Made by a program: the position numbers and the translations under genes
Source: Paenibacillus_AB hodogayensis
GTDB lineage: Bacteria; Bacillota; Bacilli; Paenibacillales; NBRC-103111
Direction of reading: 5' to 3'
Assembly: GCF_039536325.1 (NCBI RefSeq)
Contig: NZ_BAAAYO010000008.1
Location: forward strand, 310,001-374,000
DNA length: 64,000 nucleotides
Part shown: positions 1 to 8,800 of the stretch, piece after piece
How the letters are laid out: each line of letters starts with the position of its first letter
Position numbering within the stretch: the first letter of the stretch is position 1
The notes under the pieces: model-generated
Database searches by the model: none
The model's input: the letters and a program-made list of their open reading frames with translations, nothing else
Told to the model about the DNA's origin: nothing

Positions 1-12
1 AGAGATGTTTAT

Positions 13-46
13 AGATAGCGTTTTCACTGATGTGTTAGCGCTTACC
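13..46. promoter_or_regulatory. two tandem cre-like (CcpA) sites
   Basis: Positions 13-26 (AGATAGCGTTTTCA) and 33-46 (TGTTAGCGCTTACC) each differ at one position from the cre consensus TGWNANCGNTNWCA. Their centres are 20 bp apart, two helical turns, so they lie on the same DNA face about 100-130 bp before the start of the binding-protein gene. This would fit carbon catabolite control by CcpA or operators of another LacI-family repressor. The promoter itself is not obvious and may lie before the window. Confidence 0.35.
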
Positions 47-144
47 CGCATCCGGAGGTCAGCGAGTCGGCACCTGTACGCGCCCGACATGTCCATGCAA
101 GCTCTCGGCATTGCCATCATCTTCATTGCTCAGGAGGTTCATCC

Positions 145-1467
145 ATGCACAACTCATACAAACGAATCGGTCTGCTGCTCGCTTCCGCTGCGGCTGCCGT
201 ATCCTTGGCCGCTTGCAACAGCGGCTCAAAGGAAAGTCAAGGGCAATCCGAAAAGCAGCAGCCCACTGCGCCCAAGGAAGTAGAACTCGTGCTGTATTCG
301 GACGTGGGCGACCCGGAAGAGGAGATCAACCGCGTCTATATCGAGCCGCTGCAAAAAAAATACCCGCATATCAAAATGAAGTACATCCGGGCTGCGGCCA
401 ACAGCGGAACGACCATGACGGATATGTTGGCCAGCAACACCAAATTCGATATTTTTTACCACGGCCGCGGCCCGTTCGAAGAAAAACTGGAAGAGTTCAA
501 TCTCATGTTCGACATGACGGAGCTCGCCCGCAAGCATCAGATCGATCTCAACCAGTTGGAGCCGACAGCCGTCCAATCCATCAAAGATGCGTTCGGCGGC
601 AAATTGTACGGGGTCCCGGTCACGCTGAACAGCTTGCTCGTCTACTACAACAAAACGCTGTTTGACCAGTTCGGTGTCCCTTATCCGAAGGACGGACTGA
701 CTTGGGAAGAAACCTTCGATCTGGCCAAACGCCTGACCCGCTCGGACGGCGAACGTCAGGTGTACGGCTTCGGCATGAACGGCACCGCCCAGTTTGTCGG
801 CATGAGCTCGCTGCCGGCTCCGTTTGTGGACGGCAAGACGAATCAGCCGTCGATCAACAGTGATCCGCGCTGGCAAAAGCTGTTCCAGACGGTATTCGCC
901 AATCCGGTGATGACCGAGACGTTCGCGCTTGCCAAGAAGCTTCCGAACTGGGCATCGTTCAGCAAGGAGCATGAGCTGGCAATGATTTTGTTCACGGCCT
1001 CCGTTCCGAATGCGTTCGAAGCCGAACTGAAGGCCATGAACTGGGACATGGTCGCGATGCCAGTGTTTAAGGATGCGCCCAAAGTCGGCTCCCGCACCAA
1101 TCCGATTTATTTCGGCGTCACCTCGCTCTCAAAAAATCCGGATGCCGCAATGGAAGCCATCAAATTCTGGACATCCAACGAATATCAGCTTGAGATGTCG
1201 AAGACCGGCAAACTGATGGCATCGACAAGCAAAGAAGTCAGGGACGCGCTTGGCAAAGAGTCGGCTTTCCCGGACAAAAACTGGGGGGCGATCACGTACT
1301 ATCCGTTCACGCAGCTGGCCCCGCTGACCAAGTTTGACAACAAAGTGCGCTCTGTATACACGAAGCATTTGAACACGCTTCTCGCCGGTCAAGCCGACCT
1401 GAACACCGCAATGCGGCTGATGGAAGAAGAAGCTCAGCAAGTCATCAAGGAAGAACTGAGCAAATAA
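145..1467 (+). CDS. extracellular solute-binding lipoprotein (ABC sugar-type)
   Basis: Lipid-anchored substrate-capture protein of a carbohydrate-type ABC importer, 440 residues, usual length for this family. A short basic start and hydrophobic stretch lead to the lipobox LAAC with the lipidated Cys at residue 24, then a Ser/Lys/Gln-rich linker. The mature part has family signatures such as LVYYNKTLFDQFGVPYPKDG near residue 165 and LTWEETFDLAKRLTR. The ATG at 145 follows a strong AGGAGG. It is paralogous to the binding proteins at 12080, 23885 and 36890. No permease or ATPase gene follows; partners could lie before the window. Substrate unknown; a sugar or oligosaccharide is the family expectation. 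Confidence 0.9.
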   Translation: MHNSYKRIGLLLASAAAAVSLAACNSGSKESQGQSEKQQPTAPKEVELVLYSDVGDPEEEINRVYIEPLQKKYPHIKMKYIRAAANSGTTMTDMLASNTKFDIFYHGRGPFEEKLEEFNLMFDMTELARKHQIDLNQLEPTAVQSIKDAFGGKLYGVPVTLNSLLVYYNKTLFDQFGVPYPKDGLTWEETFDLAKRLTRSDGERQVYGFGMNGTAQFVGMSSLPAPFVDGKTNQPSINSDPRWQKLFQTVFANPVMTETFALAKKLPNWASFSKEHELAMILFTASVPNAFEAELKAMNWDMVAMPVFKDAPKVGSRTNPIYFGVTSLSKNPDAAMEAIKFWTSNEYQLEMSKTGKLMASTSKEVRDALGKESAFPDKNWGAITYYPFTQLAPLTKFDNKVRSVYTKHLNTLLAGQADLNTAMRLMEEEAQQVIKEELSK

Positions 1468-1498
1468 GGAACATCAAAGAAATAACGCACCTGCCTGA

Positions 1499-1536
1499 TG
1501 GCAACCGGACCGATATCAGTGAAAGGCCGGTTGCCA
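1499..1536. repeat. 10-bp inverted repeat after solute-binding gene
   Basis: TGGCAACCGG (1499-1508) pairs perfectly with CCGGTTGCCA (1527-1536) across an 18-base loop. It lies 31 bp after the stop of the binding-protein gene but has no T tract, so it is more likely an mRNA-stabilising or processing hairpin than an intrinsic terminator. Confidence 0.5.
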
Positions 1537-1616
1537 TACAGGATGGTAACTTTGTTGATGCTCATTGATGCTTCTAACGGATGAGTTTGGCTACGACTGC
1601 TCCTAGAGAGACGCCG

Positions 1617-1656
1617 ACCGCCCCATTGCTAGAATGGGACAGCGGTGTTTTTTTTA
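1617..1656 (+). terminator. intrinsic terminator of the plus-strand solute-binding gene
   Basis: A stem of ACCGC + CCCATT (1617-1627) pairs with AATGGG (1633-1638) and, after a small bulge, GCGGT (1642-1646), followed by a T run from 1648. It stands about 150 bp after the stop codon at 1467. Confidence 0.7.
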
Positions 1657-1672
1657 TTTTGCCAAAATGTCC

Positions 1673-1712
1673 AAAGACGCTTCCCACCTTCACAATGGTT
1701 GGAAGCGTCTTT
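1673..1712 (-). terminator. intrinsic terminator of the large secreted protein gene
   Basis: AAAGACGCTTCC (1673-1684) and GGAAGCGTCTTT (1701-1712) form a perfect 12-bp stem 29 bp beyond the stop of the minus-strand gene starting at 6124. The terminal AAA/TTT gives a short U run in either direction, so it may work for both convergent transcripts. Confidence 0.7.
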
Positions 1713-1741
1713 GCATCTCATTCCAGAGTTAAGCTTGTTCT

Positions 1742-4700
1742 TCAGTTCGGCGATGACGCCAGCGACTCGATTCGAATCGTCCTCAAGCGAATCGGTTCCG
1801 CATAAGTGGCATAGGTCACACTGCGGTACTCCAGCAAGTGAACGCCGACCGTCTCCAACTGAAGCGGCTGGCTGTACGACGTCCATGCTCCTCCGTTCAT
1901 GCGGTAGACCGTATCGGTGACGCTGGAACCGTATACCGAAAGCGTCACGGTGACCGGTCCGACATATGCACCGCCTGCGTCCGGCCCTGCCGCTGCCGAA
2001 ATTGCCGCTTCCGTCTGCGGCGGCGACGCGAGCGGATGAATCGTAATCGCAATATTGTAGTTGCTGTAATTGGCTACCGGCAGCGTGCTCGTCGGATGCA
2101 CGACCAGAACCGTCGTACCGTTGGTGCGCACTTCGTTGCCGGCTATCCGACTGTCCAGCGACAGCGTCTCAGAGGTCGTCTTGTGCGTCAGCGTGCCGGT
2201 AATGCGCAGGCCGCTTAACAGATTTCCTGTCAGGGCAAACGGAAAGTTCGCGTTGGAGACGACGAATCGGTTTTTGCCGTCGCCTGTCCCTGAACTGTTG
2301 ACGGCCATCGCCAGCGGTTCGAAATACCCGAGCTTCGGACGCGGATGAATCGTCAACGTAATGTTGTAATCCGTGTAGTTGGCCAGCGGAACCGCAGACG
2401 TCGGCGTAATCGCCAGTGTGGTGTCGCCGTTGGGCCGCATCTCATTGCGGATAATCAGACTGTCCAGGTTCAGCACCGAAGCGTTAGTTTTGTGCGTCAA
2501 TACGCCGGTTACCCGCAAACCGTTCAGTAAATTGGCTGTCAGCGGGAACGGGAAAGACTCCCACGGCACGACGAAGCGAATTTCCCCCGTGGCCGTCCCC
2601 GTGCTCTTAACCGTCGATTCGATCGGTTCAAACCGTCCCTGCTTCGGAATGGCGATGCCGGAATCCTCGAACCCGTACGCCTTAAGCGTCCCGCCTCCCA
2701 AGGCTTCCGTGGTGTTGTCCGCCTTGGTCGCCGTCAACTGGTACGTAAAGATCTCCTCCGGATTGTCTACCTTAATCAAAAACTCGTACGGGTATCCTTC
2801 CTTCTCGATGGTATGCGACTGACCGTTGACCGTGTACTGCATCGTCAGCTTGCTTGTCGCGGCATTCAGATCATTCACATAAACGAAGGCGTGGTAGCTG
2901 TCCGGCGATACCTGGATCACATGCCCTTTGCCCCGCGTATGCTCGCTGACCGTCCCGCGCGGGTGGTTGGCAAAAGAGTAATCCGTTTTCGCATAGCCCG
3001 GAGCCCGCACGCCAGGAATATCGAGCAGCACCGAGCGAATACCCTTAGCCGGAATCGTCAGCGTAAAGCTGCCGCTGGTCACGGCTACGGTCGACGCTGT
3101 GCCGTCCGCCTCATACACGGCTGCCGTTCCGGAATACGAAGCGCCTCCCGGCACCTTGTCTCCAAGTGCAATGACAGTAGTACGTGCGGCGTTGTCCTCG
3201 TTCATCAGCGCCAGCCCCAGCTTGCCGTCCTTGCGCGCCGCAACGTAATCGATATTCACACTGTCCGGCTGGATAATGCCTCTGTCCAGCCACAGCCACA
3301 TATCCTCCTCGCCGTAGAACGTGCCCGGCGCATGGCCGAACTGGTTCGACGCCAGAAACGCGTAGCCGGACTGGTACAGCGACGGAAACGCAATGTGCTG
3401 TTCGGACTTGGCCCATGCGCTGTTGATCAGGAAGTCCTCGAGCATGGAGATAAACGACGGAATATGATGCCAGTAAATCTGCGTGTAGTCCGGTCCGACG
3501 TACGGATAATTGTCGCGCATCTGATGCACGATCATCCGGTCCTGGTAATAGCCGGGATAATTGCCGTAGCGGCCGACCGTAGCGTTGCGGGCCATCATTT
3601 CGTAGAACGGATCGCCCGTATAGGCAGAGAGCTTGACCAACGTTCCCGCCCAGTTGTTCATCGTAATGATGCTGCCGAGTCCCGGCGTTCGCCAATGCTC
3701 CGTCCCCATGCCCGCCTTGGCCAGCATCCAGCCGGGCACCGTTTCTTCGACCAGCGGAGGACCGCTTTCCTGCGGCGGCTTGGCCTGCCCGTCCGGATTG
3801 CCGAGCCTCCATTGCTCCGATCCGTGCCACCAGCGCACGAACTGCTCGACGACCTGCATCCGTTCCGCTGTCGCCACCGGGTCAATCGTATAGCTGGAGA
3901 CGTCATACCCGTCGTGGTAGCCCGTCGTCCACAGTCCGGTAACGAGCAGGTTAGCATTGTCCCGGGCCGCATCCAAATATTTGGCCTCGCCTGTCGACTC
4001 ATACGCGGCCAGAAACGTCATTACCATCGGGATATACTCGCCGAACACAAAGCCGTTCACATACTGCGTCTCCCGATTGTCTCCGGCATTCGGATGGTTG
4101 GCCAAATATTGATCGGCCAACTCCCGCACCATCGCCAAATAATCCGTGTCGCCGGTGTAGCGGTACAGGGCCGCCTGATCGGTCACGCCGCCCAGATTAG
4201 CGTTTTGCGAAGCCAGGTCGATCGCGGTGTCCATCAAAAACGGCATCCGGCCCTGCGTCATCTCGTACAAGCCGCCGTATACGCTGGCGGTGTAATTTTT
4301 CACCGGCCCGCCAAGCGGGGACGGCAGAACGGTCGGATAGCTTGCGCCGCCCTTGTTCGTCGTAATTTTGAAGTGGTAGTTTTGCCTGCTCAGCATGAAA
4401 GCCAGCGTCGGAATCGCCCGCTCGTCGAGAATCGCTTCGTCCTCGGTCAGCAAGTAGCGCTGCAGCGCCGTCATTGCGTTGGCGAGCGTCGTCATCTCTT
4501 TTTCTTCCATATTGTAGTGGGCACGGTTGACCGGGTCCCAGCCACCGTAATCGTCGTCCATCATCAGGTCGGTCGCATTGTAAATCGCCTCATTGATCGA
4601 ATGAAACGGATTGGTGCGCAAATCCTGCAAATTGTATAAACTCTCGGTCACATGCTTGAACGTGTCGTACCAGGAGCCGAGACGGTTCACGATGCGGTAG

Positions 4701-6124
4701 GACACCTCGTACTCGGACTGCGCCGCGAACAGACTCGACGGAGAACCGAAGAGCGGAGAGACCAGTTGCGGCCGAACCAGGCCTTCCTCATCGCGAAGCA
4801 CAAGTCCGAACGGCGCCGTATCCGGAAAAAAGTACCCTTGCGGCACGCTGGACGGGTCCATTGCGATCCCGGAGGTCACTTCTCTGCCCTGGGCTTTGAC
4901 GCCTCCCTGCGGAAAATGCAGCGTGGCCATCGGCGTGAACAGGTAGCTCTCAGGGTACATCACCGAACGCTCCGGAACGGCCTTTTTCACATACAGCAGC
5001 GGCGCGGTTACGGTTTCAAAATCCGCCTCGTTCACCCCGCTGCCGCTGAAGAGCAGGAACGAGTACGCCCCCTCCTGCGGAAATTCCGCGTTCAGCGTCA
5101 CCAGCGGATCGTCGGAAAGCGCATCCAGCTTGAAGGTTACCTTCAGATCGGCTTCCGTGTTGGCAAAGCTCAGGAGGATCTCGCTGCCGGATACTTTGGC
5201 ATAATCCGTCGGAAGAAACCACACCGGAACGCCCGAACGGAAAAAGTCGTCCGTTATGTAGCTGCCGGCCTCGCCGTTCAGGCTGACCCGCTGCAACAAT
5301 TGCGAGTATTGGTCCTTCGTGCCGATCAGCTCCGTGCGCAGCGCGGCCATCATCAAGAAGCCGAGCGGTTCGGTTTTGTGCTTCACCTGCACCCATTGCG
5401 CGCCGTCCTTGATGAAGATTTCATTTTGCACCAGACTGCCTTCCGCTCCGATCCCCTGGTGAAACACCAGCTTCACGGAATCGTTCTCGATCGAATCGGT
5501 TTTCAGCGGCGTCACATCCACCTCCGCCCACGAAGGAAACTCCGCGGACGGCAGCTCGGCCAGCGGATCGTCCGGCTGCACGATGGCCAGCAGATCGTTC
5601 TTGTCCTCGGGTGGCACGAAGTTCAGATTATCCGTCAGCAGGAAGCCTTCGCTCCGGGCATAGGTAGCAAGCGTATCCAGCAGTGAAAATTCGTGAAGAC
5701 CTGCCGCCAGTGTGAAGGTCCCGACCTCGGTCCAGCGAAATCCCTCCTGACCGTGAATGCCAAATGTTTTATTGACGGTCGTTCCATCCACAGCGACCTC
5801 AAACATCCGCGTCCCCGGCGCATTTGTAGCGTAATCGCGATCTCTTACCCACAGCTTGTAATCCCCGGCTTGCGGCAAGTCTGCCTCTACAATCGCCGGG
5901 CTATTAGCCGTTACAGAGCTGCTCGTCTTGCCGCGCAAATTTTGGTTTTCCAGCCTCCAAGTGCCAAAGGTCTTGAAATTACTCGGCGTCCAGTAGTAGT
6001 AAAGCGCTTCCTCGCTAGTTGTCACGTTTTCCTCCTCTGTATGCTTCTCCGCCTGCGCCGATGGTCCAGTCCACACCGGCGTCATCAGCAGCACCGTCAA
6101 CAGCATTGCGATCCAACGTTTCAT
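1742..6124 (-). CDS. large secreted multidomain protein, putative glycan-acting
   Basis: Secreted protein of 1,460 residues; exact activity not recognised. The first 25 residues are a Sec signal peptide ending SAQA. Residues about 40-170 resemble the Golvesin-type beta-sandwich (WTPSNF..., GDYKLWVRDRDY, FSLLDTLATYARSEGFLLTD). The centre, about 500-950, is helical with Trp/Tyr/Gly-rich segments like an alpha/alpha-toroid polysaccharide lyase or hydrolase. Two tandem repeats of about 101-103 residues (roughly 1161-1261 and 1262-1364) share FVV...FPF.LT.NLL.GLR.TG.LTHKT and end YNI.(L/I)TIHP; they look like X2/Ig-like modules. The last 96 residues resemble an OmpL47-type strand module. There is no sortase motif or SLH domain. 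The start has AGGAGGCTTGCC just upstream. Confidence 0.75.
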   Translation of the reverse strand: MKRWIAMLLTVLLMTPVWTGPSAQAEKHTEEENVTTSEEALYYYWTPSNFKTFGTWRLENQNLRGKTSSSVTANSPAIVEADLPQAGDYKLWVRDRDYATNAPGTRMFEVAVDGTTVNKTFGIHGQEGFRWTEVGTFTLAAGLHEFSLLDTLATYARSEGFLLTDNLNFVPPEDKNDLLAIVQPDDPLAELPSAEFPSWAEVDVTPLKTDSIENDSVKLVFHQGIGAEGSLVQNEIFIKDGAQWVQVKHKTEPLGFLMMAALRTELIGTKDQYSQLLQRVSLNGEAGSYITDDFFRSGVPVWFLPTDYAKVSGSEILLSFANTEADLKVTFKLDALSDDPLVTLNAEFPQEGAYSFLLFSGSGVNEADFETVTAPLLYVKKAVPERSVMYPESYLFTPMATLHFPQGGVKAQGREVTSGIAMDPSSVPQGYFFPDTAPFGLVLRDEEGLVRPQLVSPLFGSPSSLFAAQSEYEVSYRIVNRLGSWYDTFKHVTESLYNLQDLRTNPFHSINEAIYNATDLMMDDDYGGWDPVNRAHYNMEEKEMTTLANAMTALQRYLLTEDEAILDERAIPTLAFMLSRQNYHFKITTNKGGASYPTVLPSPLGGPVKNYTASVYGGLYEMTQGRMPFLMDTAIDLASQNANLGGVTDQAALYRYTGDTDYLAMVRELADQYLANHPNAGDNRETQYVNGFVFGEYIPMVMTFLAAYESTGEAKYLDAARDNANLLVTGLWTTGYHDGYDVSSYTIDPVATAERMQVVEQFVRWWHGSEQWRLGNPDGQAKPPQESGPPLVEETVPGWMLAKAGMGTEHWRTPGLGSIITMNNWAGTLVKLSAYTGDPFYEMMARNATVGRYGNYPGYYQDRMIVHQMRDNYPYVGPDYTQIYWHHIPSFISMLEDFLINSAWAKSEQHIAFPSLYQSGYAFLASNQFGHAPGTFYGEEDMWLWLDRGIIQPDSVNIDYVAARKDGKLGLALMNEDNAARTTVIALGDKVPGGASYSGTAAVYEADGTASTVAVTSGSFTLTIPAKGIRSVLLDIPGVRAPGYAKTDYSFANHPRGTVSEHTRGKGHVIQVSPDSYHAFVYVNDLNAATSKLTMQYTVNGQSHTIEKEGYPYEFLIKVDNPEEIFTYQLTATKADNTTEALGGGTLKAYGFEDSGIAIPKQGRFEPIESTVKSTGTATGEIRFVVPWESFPFPLTANLLNGLRVTGVLTHKTNASVLNLDSLIIRNEMRPNGDTTLAITPTSAVPLANYTDYNITLTIHPRPKLGYFEPLAMAVNSSGTGDGKNRFVVSNANFPFALTGNLLSGLRITGTLTHKTTSETLSLDSRIAGNEVRTNGTTVLVVHPTSTLPVANYSNYNIAITIHPLASPPQTEAAISAAAGPDAGGAYVGPVTVTLSVYGSSVTDTVYRMNGGAWTSYSQPLQLETVGVHLLEYRSVTYATYAEPIRLRTIRIESLASSPN

Positions 6125-6942
6125 GGCAAGCCTCCTGTAGGTTCAGCCGGCTCCCTGCTCCTTCTCTCTATCAGACCCGCGGCGTTTGCGGCCTTTCCGC
6201 CGTCGCCCGGCCTATCCTGCCTGTCCTTGCTCAATCAGCGTTCCGTAACCGAAGCTCCTCAGCCAACACTCTGCGAATAACCCTCCGCAATCGGCATTCT
6301 GCAAGCAGACGCTGTAGTTGGGCAGTTTCAATCCTGTCCGTCGCTATCCTCCTCTCGCTCCGCCGTATCAAAGGTTTGTACATCTCGAATGAAAGCGGTT
6401 TTCGCCTTTATCTTAAAAGTCCGCGAAAGCTTTTGTATAGTTACATTTTAGCTTCATTATTATTTCCCCTTCCAGTTGAACGCTACTTTTACTTAACCAG
6501 GGAAACGCAACACATGGGCTAATTTCAAAGCATCAAGCCCAACCCTTTGTTTCGTGTTCATTTTGTGTTTAAAGGACTTCCCCAGCAACATATCTCTAAA
6601 TCCTGACATGCTGTTTCTTATAGAAAATCTCGAATAATGTTCTGGTAAGGAAAGACTTGATACTGCTCAAATAGTATAGTGCGGGAATCAAAACGGAATC
6701 CAAAATGGCATGGGGAAAAGTCCTGTGCCATTTGTTTTTTTAGGGAATTCGCGTACTCATTCCTTGACGTAACCTCCTCGTTTTTTCAAGGGGCTAGCTC
6801 AGCATGTTTGCCGATATAGCCTTGGTTGGTCCCTCCGTGAACACCCCGGGATGTACAGAACAGAGCAAGCTTCTGCGCGGAGCCGATTCCGATCGGCTGC
6901 ACCGTACGGACAAAGACAACTCCGTTCGTATGATTCGGACAT
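6125..6942. other. 818-bp intergenic stretch without a supported gene
   Basis: This holds the upstream region of the large secreted protein gene, an orphan plus-strand terminator (6703-6741) and the approach to a decayed AraC gene. A weak cre-like sequence, TGAAAGCGGTTTTCG at 6390-6404, has imperfect spacing. I found no credible coding sequence: open frames here lack a ribosome-binding site and recognisable composition. Confidence 0.5.
6703..6741 (+). terminator. orphan intrinsic terminator
   Basis: AAATGGCA (6703-6710) pairs with TGCCATTT (6726-6733), followed by GTTTTTTT to 6741. It has the full form of a Rho-independent terminator on the plus strand, yet no gene precedes it on that strand within the intergenic region. 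It may close a small RNA or be the relic of a lost gene. Confidence 0.6.
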
Positions 6943-7238
6943 ATGCCTCACATCTCGCAAGTAAGGACCCGTGTCAAATATTACGCTTACTGGAACCGGA
7001 AAACTCGCTTCGCCAAGGAAACGGATCGCTACGGCAAATGGTGCGCCTTTGCCGTGGAGGACGAAGAGATCGCCTACCGGATCTGCTCGTCCGAGGGGAC
7101 CGCCAAAAACGGTGACCTGTTGTTTTGCCCTTGATCGCGGAGCAATGCGGTTACCGCAATGGTTCCTACATCAGCCGTCTATTGGCCGCCAAGCTGAATA
7201 TGCCCCCTTCCGAATTTCGTAAAAAGCATCGACTGTAG
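6943..7238 (+). pseudogene. AraC-family regulator remnant, internally deleted
   Basis: Two ends of an AraC-family regulator are joined without the middle. The frame 6943-7134 reads like the N-terminal cupin segment: WCAFAVEDEEIAYRICSSEG followed by AKNGDLLFCP, then a stop. Starting at 7128 in a different frame, LIAEQCGYRNGSYISRLLAA and KLNMPPSEFRKKHRL up to TAG at 7236-7238 are the second helix-turn-helix and C-terminus typical of AraC proteins. About 200 residues (rest of cupin, linker, first helix-turn-helix) are missing and the junction is out of frame. The product cannot be functional. Calling the first half the cupin of the same gene is inference; the C-terminal call is firm. Confidence 0.7.
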
Positions 7239-7285
7239 CGTCGCTGCCGAAGCTGCGCAAGCATGATGTGAATAGGAGCAGTTAC

Positions 7286-8662
7286 TTAAAACCGAAAGAA
7301 TGGCTTGGGGAGGCTGCTTGTAGATCGGGTACGCTCCAGTTCTTCGGCAATGATGCGGATCCCCTCTTCAATATCATGCTCATCGGTTCGAATGATGCTA
7401 AGGCGCAGCAAGTTAAGCTTGGGGAAAGAGGAAAGGAAATGCTTATCGGTTGCCAGGACATCGACGCCACGATTCTCCAATCGATTGACCAAATCTTCTG
7501 TATGAATAAAGTCTGGAAGGTGTATAGAAGCGAAGAGCCCCCCGCAAGATTGGGTGGTATATATGTACTTTTCAGGCAATAATCGCCGTGAAATTGCCCT
7601 TAGATGTTTAATGCGATGACTGTACAAGGCATTCATTTGCTTCGCATGATGCGCATACATCCCAGACTTCATATAAATCTCCAGCACGCCTTGAGAAAGC
7701 ACTGACGTGCTGAGATCCGCCGAATGTTTATGCCATTGGAGTAAAGGAATAAACGAATCGGGTACTACAGCCGCAGCAAGCCTTAATCCGGGCATCATGA
7801 CTTTGGAAAAACTTCTGAGATAAATGACATGGCTCGCTCCATTATAAGCATGAATAGGGTCCGCTTTACGGTTTGTTTCCAAATCGGCAAGATAATCATC
7901 CTCCACAATGTAAACATCATGGGCTTTGGCGAGTTCTGCCAGTCGCTGTTTGTCCTCCGCTGTGTAAGAAGTGCCTAACGGATTATGGAAGCGCGGGATT
8001 GTATAAAAAAACTTGATCATATTACTTTGAAAATGACGTTCCAACGTTACCCAATCAATCCCGTCAGGAGTTCTTTCGATGCCGATTACGGTTTGTCTTT
8101 GTGTCTTAAGCGCAGCGAGCATTCCCCAGTAGGTTGGCTGCTCGACCAGAATGTTGGTTTTTCCGTTTGGAAAGGGCATCCCGGCCAGAAGATGGAGAGC
8201 TTGCTGAGCACCTGAAAAGATAAAAACTTGCTGTGCCGAAGGGAAAACCTGTTGCTGCTGAAAAAGCTTCACGATCTCCTGGCGAAGAGAAAGCAATCCT
8301 TGCGGATCGGGATAAGTAAATATGGAGGCTTCAAATAATTCCATCGCTTTGTTCAAGCATTGACGAAAGTCGATTTGCGGGATCGACGCGGGATCGGGAG
8401 CCGCTGATGCAAAATCGATTCGATTTGTTTGCAGCAGGGGAAGAAGCGCTTCTTTGGCTACGACAAAATAACCGCTTTTCGGACGTGAATAGATGAGATA
8501 TTGATTTTCGAGTTCCTGATAAACACTAATAATGGTGTTGAGACTGCAACTGAATCGTTGGCTCTGTATACGGATCGAAGGGAGCTTCTAACCGGGTTTG
8601 AGGAGACCGTTGACGATGTCCGAACGGATGATTTGCTGAATGGATTCCTTTTTATTTGTCAT
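7286..8662 (-). pseudogene. MocR/GabR-type regulator (GntR HTH + aminotransferase) with in-frame amber stop
   Basis: The full frame would encode about 458 residues: an N-terminal GntR winged helix and a C-terminal PLP fold-type I aminotransferase domain, the MocR layout and length. The start at 8662 has an excellent site, GGAGGGG six bases upstream. The frame reads MTNKKESIQQIIRSDIVNGL, LKPG, then TAG at 8588-8590, and continues in frame KLPSIRIQSQRFSCSLNTII and SVYQELENQYLIYSRPKSGY. The aminotransferase part holds RSFSKVMMPGLRLAA with the PLP-binding Lys and FSGAQQALHLLAGMPFPNGK. A shorter protein from a TTG at 8356 would lack DNA binding and has no good ribosome site. It is divergent from the EamA exporter that such regulators usually control. 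A sequencing error or suppression cannot be excluded. Confidence 0.8.
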
Positions 8663-8697
8663 AAGTACCCCTCCGACTTGAATAATTCGATCTATTG

Positions 8698-8757
8698 TCT
8701 GTACCCTTACAGATGGATAAACATCCAATATACGCAGTATTTTGTATCTATTATAAT
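8698..8757. promoter_or_regulatory. divergent control region between MocR and EamA genes
   Basis: A small inverted repeat TCTGT-N6-ACAGA (8698-8713) and a perfect TATAAT (8752-8757) lie between the divergent starts at 8662 and 8801. TATAAT would serve the exporter gene; its -35 box is weak, as expected for an activator-dependent promoter. The operator role of the repeat is inference. Confidence 0.35.
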
Positions 8758-8800
8758 ACAAATAATCAAACAGAAATGTATGTTATTTGAGGTGATTGTA

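Noticed and set aside
2813..4639. 608-codon plus-strand open frame
   Set aside because: Antisense to the large secreted protein, very Arg/His-rich, as expected for a shadow frame in GC-rich DNA.
6390..6404. TGAAAGCGGTTTTCG as a cre site of the large secreted protein
   Set aside because: One extra base between half-sites compared with the consensus; too weak to annotate.
6789..6835. GGGGCTAGCTCAG looks like the start of a tRNA
   Set aside because: No anticodon stem, T arm or CCA-side acceptor complement follows; only the D-arm-like words match.
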